Assembly: GCA_043720875.1 (NCBI GenBank)
Contig: JAYSRU010000116.1
Span: 1-41,203, forward strand
Reading direction: 5' to 3'
Source: JAYSRU01 sp043720875
GTDB taxonomy: Bacteria > Bacteroidota > Bacteroidia > Flavobacteriales_D > Crocinitomicaceae
Length of the DNA stretch: 41,203 bases
Position 1 is the stretch's first letter. Every line of letters starts with the position of its first letter. A program made the position numbers and the translations under genes. A model generated the notes under the pieces. That model was not told the DNA's origin. It did not search any database and saw nothing but the letters and a program-made list of their open reading frames with translations. Shown here piece by piece: positions 34,627 through 41,203 of the stretch.

Positions 34627-35208
34627 TTAACTCGTATAAAAATCAAATTCGGACCAATTAGCATCAATTTTAGTATACTCTATATTGCGATCAAAATCAT
34701 TGGTTTGAAAGTTGCTCTTAGCATTATAACAAACACCAAAGGGGAAATCTTCATCACATACCATAAAGTAGTATGTTCCTCCTCTAACTTGAAGACTTTC
34801 GAATCCCAAATTCTTAATTTCTTTAGTAACAATAATTCGATTTCGATCGTTTCTATAGTTCTTAACAATTTGATTCAATTCAACTTCACGATCTTTATAA
34901 AATTCAATCGCAGTTTCCTTAGGAAATTTATACTGAATAAAAGGTCTGATAAAAACTAGACCTAAAAGTAAAAGACCTAAAAAACCAATTTTTTGTTTTC
35001 TTAAAAGTGGTAGCATCATAATTACTGAACTCACAAGTAAATACCACCAAGTAAAAGTTCGTGTGGAAGCATACTGCCACTTTGGGCCCAAAAAAAAGTA
35101 TCCCGTATTAAAAGGATGAATATAGGTGTATTCTCGAATTAGAAAAATTGTAAGAACAGCTAGTACGCTTAAATACGCTCTAATTTTAGCTTGATTGTCT
35201 AATTTCAT
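34627..35208 (-). CDS. Unknown membrane protein
   Basis: I do not recognise this 193-residue protein. Three hydrophobic segments are seen in the first half: ~10-26 (AYLSVLAVLTIFLIREY), ~53-69 (WWYLLVSSVIMMLPLL) and ~73-91 (IGFLGLLLLGLVFIRPF). The second half is a polar, beta-rich domain with a pair of cysteines (VCDEDFPFGVCYN) that could form a disulfide. Such small membrane proteins with soluble tails are common and functionally unknown in Bacteroidota. It has no clear partner gene; the next gene on the strand is 91 nt upstream. Confidence 0.7.
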   Translation of the reverse strand: MKLDNQAKIRAYLSVLAVLTIFLIREYTYIHPFNTGYFFLGPKWQYASTRTFTWWYLLVSSVIMMLPLLRKQKIGFLGLLLLGLVFIRPFIQYKFPKETAIEFYKDREVELNQIVKNYRNDRNRIIVTKEIKNLGFESLQVRGGTYYFMVCDEDFPFGVCYNAKSNFQTNDFDRNIEYTKIDANWSEFDFYTS

Positions 35209-35299
35209 TGATTCAAGATTTCATGTAAAATAATCCTAGATGGATAAATCCAATATTCGTAAATATTTTTGGGCTTGACAAAGCGAGTTTTAGAAAACG

Positions 35300-35683
35300 T
35301 CATTGTTCGTTAGAGTTATTTGACCAACAGTCAATATTTAAATGTATCCTACTTTGGCCAAGTCGAATCATCTCGTCAGGGTGAAATTCCATTCCACATT
35401 GTTGATCATATTCATAAAGCATCCAAAACAAAATTTTATCCGGCGTTACACCAAGTATTTGGAGGCTTACAAATTTTGGTTCTAGAATATCAAGAAACGA
35501 ATTAATAAAATCGAATCCAGGATCTGTATCGTTTTCTGTCACCATGTACATCCACGAACTATAACGATTCTTTGATGTTTTATCATATTCTGTTTCAGTT
35601 GGTTGTAAGCCCAATAGCTTTGTTATGCTATTAAATGTCTCAAGATTATTGTCCGTATCTATAAATAATTGATAATATTTCAT
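35300..35683 (-). CDS. Small cytoplasmic protein, DUF4279-like
   Basis: A 127-residue soluble protein with the general outline of DUF4279: an N-terminal strand, the ITKLLGLQPTETE segment, a W-rich 'SSWMYMV' strand, a helical part FDFINSFLDILEPKF, and a C-terminal stretch (GMEFHPDEMIRLGQSRIHLNIDCWS) that matches the family's predicted order. The match is by pattern recall, not by search. DUF4279 proteins have no settled function; some occur as immunity-like proteins. No toxin partner is seen beside it. Confidence 0.6.
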   Translation of the reverse strand: MKYYQLFIDTDNNLETFNSITKLLGLQPTETEYDKTSKNRYSSWMYMVTENDTDPGFDFINSFLDILEPKFVSLQILGVTPDKILFWMLYEYDQQCGMEFHPDEMIRLGQSRIHLNIDCWSNNSNEQ

Positions 35684-35754
35684 TGTACGTTATTTCGATT
35701 TTGTTAGGTCCTACTAACATTGGGTTTTTTTCTAAAGAAACAGATATTCCCTTC

Positions 35755-37473
35755 CTATTTCTGAACCTGAAACGTTTGGTTTGTTTGCAGTCCGCGAATG
35801 GTTAAGGTATAAATGCCACTTGTTAAGTGTTGATTGGGCAACGTGAATACTCCGTCCGTTTGCTCAACCTTCGCTGTGCATACCACTTGTCCTAATGTGT
35901 TGGTCAATTGGATGTTTACCGCTTCAGTTAAACCAGAAACATTCCAGTAACCTGTGCTTGGATTGGGATATACGTTTAGATTTAATGCCGTAGCTTCTTC
36001 CGTAATAGCTGCGTTTGGGTCAAATACGATGAACGATCCCATCATTCCATCATCTTCATGGTGCAACAAATGACAATGGTACATGTATGGGGTCATAGGG
36101 TCTGCAAACGTTGTAAATTTAGCAATGAATTTGGCGCTATCTCCAGGCATTACCAACACAACATCTTTCCAACCTTGCTCAAAAACTGGAGGAGCAACGC
36201 CACTTTTTTCTAGAATATTAAAAGAAATATCGTGAATGTGAAAAGGATGAGCGATCAATGTTTTATTGATGAGCGTCCAAGTTTCGGTAGTGTTTAATGC
36301 TACAGAATGATTGATTACATCCATGTCAAACGTTGTATTGTTGATGCCAAATGGACCTGCAGCTCTATTTGGCGTTTCACCTGGCAACATGCCAATTGTA
36401 TCTAGCACAAATCTACGGTCAAACGTTGCGTTAACGGCTGGAATTGGAACATAAGGAATTAAAGTGGAAGGTATTGTTGTAATTGCTCCAATTATAGGCG
36501 CCCCAACATTAATGGTTAACAATTCAAAATCAGCACCGTTCAAATCATTGTATTGATAGTCAACAATCGTATCTGGCCAAACACCAACCGTGCTACTTCC
36601 ATAAACTCCAGTTGGAATAGTTGATCCATAGTTCATCAATTGAAGTGATTGTCCGTTCATTGCGGAAAGGTCTACTAAAATTTCAGTTCTTTCACCAGGA
36701 GATATTAAAATTCTAGTCATAGCATTTGGCGCATTTATAATTCCAGCTTCTGTGGCCACCTGAGAAAAACTCATGTTGTTTGAAAATCCAAAATTAAAAG
36801 ACCTCATACTACTTCCGTTTACTATTCGTAAGCGAATCACTTGTGCAGGTGCATTTAGGAATGGATTTATTGTTCCATTGACCATAATTGCTGTATCCAT
36901 AAAATCTGCTATTGAAAATTGTTGCAAATCGTCGAACGATTTACTTTGAACGATTAGAGGAAAATCATCAACACCATAGGTTGTTGGTAATCCTAAGGCT
37001 AACTCGGCAGGATCGTGTACAATAAACATTCCTGCTAAACCCTTTCCAACGTGCAATTCTGTTTTAGCATCTCCGTGCGGATGGTACCAGAATGTGGCCG
37101 CATCATTTAATATTTCAAAAGTAGGGCTCCATGTTGTACCCGGAAGAATGATTTGATGCGGTCCGCCATCATTTTCTGCTGCAACATGCAAACCATGCCA
37201 ATGCATTGTGGTAGAAACAGGCAAACCATTAATCACATTTAAGGTAACTACATCTCCTTTGTTAACGATTATTGTAGGCGACAAAAATGCGCCATTAATC
37301 CCATACGTTGGAGTTGTTGTACCGGTATAGAATACTTTTGAACCTGTTTGAACGTTCAAATTAAAATTAGTGCCTGTTAGTGCGGGAGGAATCACCAATG
37401 CATTTTGAGCAGTTCCGGTAAGTGAAATTAAACATAGTACGACTACTATGGAACTCTTTATTAATCTAAGCAT
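35755..37473 (-). CDS. T9SS-secreted multicopper oxidase
   Basis: A 572-residue laccase/CueO-like enzyme. The signal peptide is within residues 1-22. All four copper motifs are present: T2/T3 ligands HWH (H91, H93) and HPH (H131, H133), HPFHIH (H409, H412, H414), and HCHLLHHEDDGMM with H466, C467, H468, H472 and axial M477. Residues ~495-572 are a T9SS type A sorting domain (NLNVYPNPSTGYWNVSG ... TFQVQK), so it is exported across the outer membrane. It should oxidise phenols or metal ions such as Cu(I) or Mn(II) with O2 reduced to water. It is the last gene of the operon, 11 nt after the T9SS unknown gene. Confidence 0.93.
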   Translation of the reverse strand: MLRLIKSSIVVVLCLISLTGTAQNALVIPPALTGTNFNLNVQTGSKVFYTGTTTPTYGINGAFLSPTIIVNKGDVVTLNVINGLPVSTTMHWHGLHVAAENDGGPHQIILPGTTWSPTFEILNDAATFWYHPHGDAKTELHVGKGLAGMFIVHDPAELALGLPTTYGVDDFPLIVQSKSFDDLQQFSIADFMDTAIMVNGTINPFLNAPAQVIRLRIVNGSSMRSFNFGFSNNMSFSQVATEAGIINAPNAMTRILISPGERTEILVDLSAMNGQSLQLMNYGSTIPTGVYGSSTVGVWPDTIVDYQYNDLNGADFELLTINVGAPIIGAITTIPSTLIPYVPIPAVNATFDRRFVLDTIGMLPGETPNRAAGPFGINNTTFDMDVINHSVALNTTETWTLINKTLIAHPFHIHDISFNILEKSGVAPPVFEQGWKDVVLVMPGDSAKFIAKFTTFADPMTPYMYHCHLLHHEDDGMMGSFIVFDPNAAITEEATALNLNVYPNPSTGYWNVSGLTEAVNIQLTNTLGQVVCTAKVEQTDGVFTLPNQHLTSGIYTLTIRGLQTNQTFQVQK

Positions 37474-37484
37474 TTTGTTTTGAA

Positions 37485-38162
37485 TTATTGAATGAGTATT
37501 TTTTGTTTGAACTCTTGCCCATTGCTTGAAAATTGAATGAAATATATTCCAGCAAGCTTTTCGGGCAACAGCATTGAGGTATTCTCGAAAATAGAAGTTT
37601 GAAAAACAAGTGCTCCCATTAGATCAAAAATAGACAAAACATTTCCTTGCGCTAGCTGAGGATATATTTTAATCTCATGATTTTGAATTGCAATTTTTGG
37701 TTTTTCAGCAGACTCAAGAATAGTTGCTGCTGAGTTTGCATGTATTATCCAGGTTAAAGTATCTGGCGGTGTGAGTGCATTTATTTCACGAATGGTATAA
37801 CGAATTGTTGCAGTTCCTAAATTGGTGTGCGGGGCACAATGAATTAATAACAAACCATCATCTCCAGGTAAAACAGCATTCGTGGTGTCAATATCTATCA
37901 ATGAAGTATTACAATTGCTGTTATCACAAATGCTAGCAACCCAACCTAGAGGCATATCTACCGAATATTTTTCGAACACAAAATACAAGGTATCCAGTGT
38001 TGGATGAACTTGTGTAATGTTCATCGTTACAGAGCCTTCCAATTCAGCATACGCAATTAGCGTATCGTTGGGGGAATGGTAATAACTTTGAGAAAAAAAA
38101 ATTCCAGTAAACCCAAAACAAAGTGAACTTACTGGAATAATATGTTTTAAGAAAATAAACAT
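37485..38162 (-). CDS. T9SS-sorted protein of unknown function, Cys/His-bearing beta domain
   Basis: A 225-residue exported protein with a signal sequence and a C-terminal T9SS-type domain (IKIYPQLAQGNVLSIFDLMGALV ... FKQKILIQ). The central domain (~25-140) has the P-L-G-W-V-A-S-I-C-D-N-S-N-C element and the H-C-A-P-H-T segment. Proteins with a similar 'GW...CD...C' domain occur in Bacteroidota surface proteins without known function. The C-A-P-H stretch superficially recalls the copper loop of plastocyanin (C-S-P-H) but lacks the axial Met. It lies between the redoxin (1-nt gap) and the multicopper oxidase (11-nt gap), so it probably serves the same copper/redox process. Confidence 0.75.
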   Translation of the reverse strand: MFIFLKHIIPVSSLCFGFTGIFFSQSYYHSPNDTLIAYAELEGSVTMNITQVHPTLDTLYFVFEKYSVDMPLGWVASICDNSNCNTSLIDIDTTNAVLPGDDGLLLIHCAPHTNLGTATIRYTIREINALTPPDTLTWIIHANSAATILESAEKPKIAIQNHEIKIYPQLAQGNVLSIFDLMGALVFQTSIFENTSMLLPEKLAGIYFIQFSSNGQEFKQKILIQ

Positions 38163-38163
38163 T

Positions 38164-38946
38164 CTAGTGAATAATGTTTACTTTTTCGATTGATTTTGAA
38201 CCGTTTACAGAAACACTTAAGAGGTAACTTCCGCTTACTATTTCAGCAACATTCAATTGCTTTTGCATCGCTCCCAATTCCATTTGTTCTTTCGAAACAC
38301 TTGTAATTAGTTTTCCAGAAAGGTCAAGTAATTCAATTGAAACTTCACCCGCATTTGCTAATGTGAAATTTACGTTTAATACGTCGTTTGCGGGATTTGG
38401 ATAAACACTCAATGCTGATAATTCATTTGATGACTCGTCTAAATTTGCTGTCAACATCGCAATAATCAAATTATGCATTGTTGTAGTATCTGCAGTTACA
38501 AAGTTTTGAGTTCCCCAAAGTTTTGCATGACCAGGTCCGCCCAATAAAACTACAGTTGGCATTCCAAAACCACCATAATATGCAACCTGAGTTGCGCCGC
38601 TATCCATTGCCTGGAATAATGGCAAACTGTTGTTTACAGCCCAACTCGCAGAATATGAGCATGTTGTGCTATTTTGAAATGGGAAAGCATATCCTTTAAC
38701 CATCCCTGGGTAATTTACATTGATAGCATTGGCCATCGTTTGAATTTTGGTTGCTTCTGGTGGACAACTTCCACAGCTTGGCATGTAATAAAATAACACG
38801 ACAGCTTTTCCAGCGTCCAAATCATTGAACAAATTAACGTTTGCGCCAGAGCAATCAACACCACTAAAATTCATGGCAGTTGCTTGCGCTGAAATAGGTT
38901 GTGCGAAAAGCCCTAAAGCTGAAATAAAAAGTACAAATTTTTTCAT
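38164..38946 (-). CDS. T9SS-sorted thioredoxin-fold protein
   Basis: A 260-residue exported protein. A signal peptide (MKKFVLFISALGLFAQPISA) is followed by a thioredoxin/redoxin-like domain (~25-150) with the CXXC motif C58-G-S-C61 in YYMPSCGSCPPEA and the cis-proline P130 (FGMPTVVLL). Residues ~180-260 are a T9SS type A sorting domain (LSVYPNPANDVLNVNF ... KVNIIH). A redox-active protein on the cell surface beside a multicopper oxidase and SCO suggests thiol or copper chemistry outside the cell. The gene starts 67 nt after SCO and ends one nucleotide before the next gene. Confidence 0.88.
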   Translation of the reverse strand: MKKFVLFISALGLFAQPISAQATAMNFSGVDCSGANVNLFNDLDAGKAVVLFYYMPSCGSCPPEATKIQTMANAINVNYPGMVKGYAFPFQNSTTCSYSASWAVNNSLPLFQAMDSGATQVAYYGGFGMPTVVLLGGPGHAKLWGTQNFVTADTTTMHNLIIAMLTANLDESSNELSALSVYPNPANDVLNVNFTLANAGEVSIELLDLSGKLITSVSKEQMELGAMQKQLNVAEIVSGSYLLSVSVNGSKSIEKVNIIH

Positions 38947-39013
38947 AATATTTAATTTTAAATTTTTGCTAAGATAAGTGAATTGAGAAATACTTATTGA
39001 AAAAAAAAAACGA

Positions 39014-39682
39014 CTATTGGAATGCTACCTTTTCCTCTCCCAAAATGGCAATGTCTCGGATAAGCTTGTCTACCTCTTTTTTTGAAGTGCCATCGTAATA
39101 CCCACGAATGCGCAATTGTTTGTCTACTAAAACAAAATTATTCGTGTGGATGAAATCGCTGTTTGCATCTCCCTGATTTACTGTTTCTGCTGGTTTAAGG
39201 ACAAAGAAAGACTTACGCGCTAATGCGTACAATTCTTCCTTGTTTCCAGTTAGGAGATGCCAAAAACCTGATTTAGCACCTAAGTATTTGGCGTGTTTTT
39301 GCATTTGTAAAAGCGTATCCGTTTCAGGATCTACCGTAAATGATAGGATAGCTAAATCTTTTCTATTTTTATATTTTTCTTGAACGCGTTGCATTTGTTG
39401 ATTCATTATTGGGCAAATGCTTCCGCAAGTTGTAAAAAAATACTCCACCACAAACATTTTTCCTTTCACAGATTTCAACGAAATTTCTTCTCCAGTTTGG
39501 TCAATAAATGCAAATTCACCAATCGTATGACCGAAACCTTTTCTCAATAACGTTGAGTCAACCATTTCTTTTTTCAGATCCGTAGGATTAATAATGGGTA
39601 AGGGTTTCGATTTCCCATCATTCATAAAATAAACCGTGCAAACGCCGATTAAAAAAATTAAAACAAAAAGAACAATTCTCAT
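39014..39682 (-). CDS. SCO1/SenC-family copper chaperone
   Basis: A 222-residue SCO protein with an N-terminal membrane anchor (~3-20). The thioredoxin fold carries the copper-binding C86-x3-C90-P motif (FFTTCGSICP) and the third ligand H179 (DFIHTNNFVLVD); D117-P-E follows the family. SCO proteins deliver copper to the CuA site of cytochrome oxidase or act as thiol reductants. Here, at the head of an operon ending in a multicopper oxidase, it may load copper into that enzyme or maintain the redoxin. A TACATTTG box (39716-39709 on the minus strand) lies 26 nt before the ATG. Confidence 0.93.
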   Translation of the reverse strand: MRIVLFVLIFLIGVCTVYFMNDGKSKPLPIINPTDLKKEMVDSTLLRKGFGHTIGEFAFIDQTGEEISLKSVKGKMFVVEYFFTTCGSICPIMNQQMQRVQEKYKNRKDLAILSFTVDPETDTLLQMQKHAKYLGAKSGFWHLLTGNKEELYALARKSFFVLKPAETVNQGDANSDFIHTNNFVLVDKQLRIRGYYDGTSKKEVDKLIRDIAILGEEKVAFQ

Positions 39683-39708
39683 GAGGATACCGATTTCTAA
39701 AGCTATTA

Positions 39709-39716
39709 CAAATGTA
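39709..39716 (-). promoter_or_regulatory. Candidate promoter -7 box of the SCO-MCO operon
   Basis: TACATTTG read on the minus strand, 26 nt before the SCO start codon. No clear -33 TTG. Confidence 0.4.
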
Positions 39717-39916
39717 AGCAGAATAGCCTAAAAAGATAAAATTTTATGCCTAAATCGAATAAAAAACGTTGGAATAAATGACAACAATCATACAAACGTA
39801 TAGCTAAGTATTCAAACACGACGCGTTTATAACTTTCGAGCTGAATTAGATAATAGAACATCCCTTTACAAGAATTATTTCTACCTTCGAAATTCCTTAA
39901 ATCAAAAAAATAAATC

Positions 39917-40960
39917 ATGAATATAAAATTGCTGGCTGATATTTGTAAGACGCCTGGAGCTCCGGGATTTGAACACCGCGTACGTAAATTAGTTTTAAGT
40001 GAATTGGCAGGTTTAGCAGACGAAGTTGAAACTGATAATATGGGGAATGTTTATGCCATCAAAAGAGGTACTGACAAAGACCGTGTAATGATTGGTGCCC
40101 ATATGGATGAAATCGGTTTTATGGTTACACATATTGACGACAAAGGTTTTATTCGCTTTACCACATTAGGTGGTTTTGATCCAAAAACACTCACTGCTCA
40201 ACGCGTTATTATTCATGGAAAAGAAGATATAATTGGGGTGATGGCAAGTAAGCCAATTCATGTTATGACGCCTGACGAACGCAATAAAGTAGCAAAATTA
40301 GAAGACTATTATATTGATACTGGACGTAAAGTTGAAGACGTAAAAGAAATGGTAACAATAGGAAATGCAATCACCCGTGAGCGAGAGTTAATTGAGATGG
40401 GAGATTGTGTCAATTCTAAAAGTTTAGACAACAGATTGGCGGTGTTTATTTTGATAGAAACCTTACGGAAGTTGAAAGGTAAAACAGTTCCTTTTGATGT
40501 CTATTGCGTTTTCACCGTGCAAGAAGAAGTTGGAATTCGTGGAGCAAACACTGCTGCGATGAATATCAAACCAAAATTTGGGTTTGGCTTAGACACAACC
40601 ATTGCTTTTGATTTACCGGGAGCTTCTGCGCACGAACAAATTACACGATTGGGTGAAGGAACGGCAATAAAGCTAATGGATGCAAGTACAATTTGTGATT
40701 TTCGCATGGTGAATTTCATGAAACAGACGGCCGACAAAAACAAGATTAAATGGCAGCCAGAAATATTAACAGCAGGTGGAACGGATACCGCTGGGATTCA
40801 ACGCATGACTCCGGGAGGATCTATTGCTGGAGCAGTCTCTATTCCAACACGCCACTTACATCAAAGCATTGAAATGGCAAATAAAGAAGATATTCAAGGT
40901 AGTATCGACTTGCTTACAGCTTGTTTGGAAGATTTGGGTACTTTTGATTGGACGCTATAA
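39917..40960 (+). CDS. M42-family metallo-aminopeptidase
   Basis: A 347-residue M42 (glutamyl aminopeptidase/TET-like) cytoplasmic peptidase. Metal ligands are visible: H62 (IGAHMDEIG), D171 (NSKSLDNR), E204 and neighbouring catalytic E203 (TVQEEVG), D226 (GFGLDTTIAFD), and H315 in the PTRHLHQS segment. M42 enzymes form dodecamers and remove N-terminal residues from peptides made by the proteasome-like or Lon proteases. The start at 39917 follows an A-rich leader; a one-mismatch promoter box TACCTTCG is at 39882-39889. Monocistronic with a good terminator. Confidence 0.95.
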   Translation: MNIKLLADICKTPGAPGFEHRVRKLVLSELAGLADEVETDNMGNVYAIKRGTDKDRVMIGAHMDEIGFMVTHIDDKGFIRFTTLGGFDPKTLTAQRVIIHGKEDIIGVMASKPIHVMTPDERNKVAKLEDYYIDTGRKVEDVKEMVTIGNAITRERELIEMGDCVNSKSLDNRLAVFILIETLRKLKGKTVPFDVYCVFTVQEEVGIRGANTAAMNIKPKFGFGLDTTIAFDLPGASAHEQITRLGEGTAIKLMDASTICDFRMVNFMKQTADKNKIKWQPEILTAGGTDTAGIQRMTPGGSIAGAVSIPTRHLHQSIEMANKEDIQGSIDLLTACLEDLGTFDWTL

Positions 40961-41005
40961 TAAATTAAGCACACGAATTAAAGTTTCAACGCTACACTTT
41001 TACAC

Positions 41006-41040
41006 AAAAAACCATTAGTCATTTGACCAATGGTTTTTTT
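41006..41040 (+). terminator. Rho-independent terminator after the M42 gene
   Basis: 11-bp stem AAAAAACCATT (41006-41016) / AATGGTTTTTT (41029-41039), with an inner GTCA/TGAC pairing, followed by T. It lies between convergent genes and has A/T tracts on both sides, so it may work in both directions. Confidence 0.88.
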
Positions 41041-41060
41041 GTTTTCTAATTCCCTTGGAA

Positions 41061-41203
41061 TCAAAAATTGATGCTGATTCCTACTTTTAACTGCAAAAGT
41101 TTTGAATCAATTCGATACAAATTGCCTTTTGTATACGTTGGACTAAACGGTTGTGCATATCCCAATTCTGTGAAAAATCCGAGCGTTTTATTTGGAGAAG
41201 TAC
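41061..41203 (-). CDS. C-terminal end of an outer-membrane beta-barrel protein (cut by window edge)
   Basis: On the minus strand an open frame enters from the right edge and ends at TGA (41063-41061). The last ~47 residues include F-F-T-E-L-G-Y-A-Q-P-F and the terminal strand L-Q-L-K-V-G-I-S-I-N-F, ending in Phe, the hallmark of a barrel's closing strand. The rest of the gene is outside the window, so the family cannot be named. Confidence 0.75.
   Translation of the reverse strand, partial: TSPNKTLGFFTELGYAQPFSPTYTKGNLYRIDSKLLQLKVGISINF

Noticed and set aside
39706..39918. 70-codon minus-strand frame between SCO and the M42 gene
   Set aside because: Composition is random-looking and aromatic-rich, with no signal, motif or leader; it overlaps the M42 start and the SCO promoter box.
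1..41203. tRNA, rRNA, CRISPR, insertion sequences, prophage
   Set aside because: Gaps between genes were read on both strands; no cloverleaf-like ends, spaced repeats, transposase or integrase genes were seen.

Overview
The window is AT-rich bacterial chromosome that reads as a member of the Bacteroidota, most likely Flavobacteriales (a Fluviicola/Crocinitomicaceae-like genome is my best guess, not proven). The evidence is C-terminal type IX secretion (T9SS type A) sorting domains on four proteins, promoters of the Bacteroidota type (TAnnTTTG, often TATCTTTG), a TonB-dependent receptor with an N-terminal carboxypeptidase-regulatory-like domain, an HU/SPOR fusion protein, a DabA/DabB inorganic-carbon operon and many outer-membrane beta-barrels. 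Genes are dense, and I see no tRNA, rRNA, CRISPR array, phage or insertion sequence.

Layout. 0-1 kb: 3' end of a T9SS-secreted protein. 1-5.4 kb (minus): an AIM24-family protein and the class Ia ribonucleotide reductase genes nrdB-nrdA. 5.4-5.95 kb: a 583-nt gene-free gap with an inverted repeat in the nrdB leader. 5.97-9.5 kb: comF and an FAD oxidoreductase, a bacilliredoxin, and dprA on the other strand. comF and dprA are both competence-type genes. 9.5-17.8 kb (plus): TonB-dependent receptor and kdsB, an HU-TM-SPOR protein, a secreted C1 peptidase, an orphan BlaI-type repressor and metG. 17.8-20 kb (minus): a SulP transporter and a SulP-STAS-carbonic anhydrase C-terminal part, split by one in-frame stop codon. 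20.1-27.6 kb (minus): a heavy-metal RND efflux operon (adaptor, CzcA-type pump, TolC-type channel, two extra outer-membrane barrels), perhaps headed by a small unknown gene. 27.9-34.4 kb (plus): a small acidic exported protein, dabA, dabB and a second SulP transporter. 34.6-35.7 kb: two unknown genes. 35.8-39.7 kb (minus): SCO protein, T9SS thioredoxin-fold protein, T9SS unknown protein and T9SS multicopper oxidase, a compact copper/oxidase operon. 39.9-41 kb: an M42 aminopeptidase, then the 3' end of another outer-membrane barrel gene running off the window.

How the parts work together. Two separate modules deal with inorganic carbon: the split SulP/carbonic anhydrase and the DabA-DabB-SulP operon. 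Both would supply cytoplasmic bicarbonate, and no carbon-fixation gene is visible here. A divergent RND metal exporter and the secreted copper/oxidase operon give the second half of the window a metal-handling theme. The best leads are the SulP-carbonic anhydrase gene cut by a stop codon at a T8A6 tract, the SCO-redoxin-unknown-multicopper oxidase operon with its unfamiliar middle protein, the small acidic protein ahead of dabA, and near-leaderless promoters on comF and the HU-SPOR gene.
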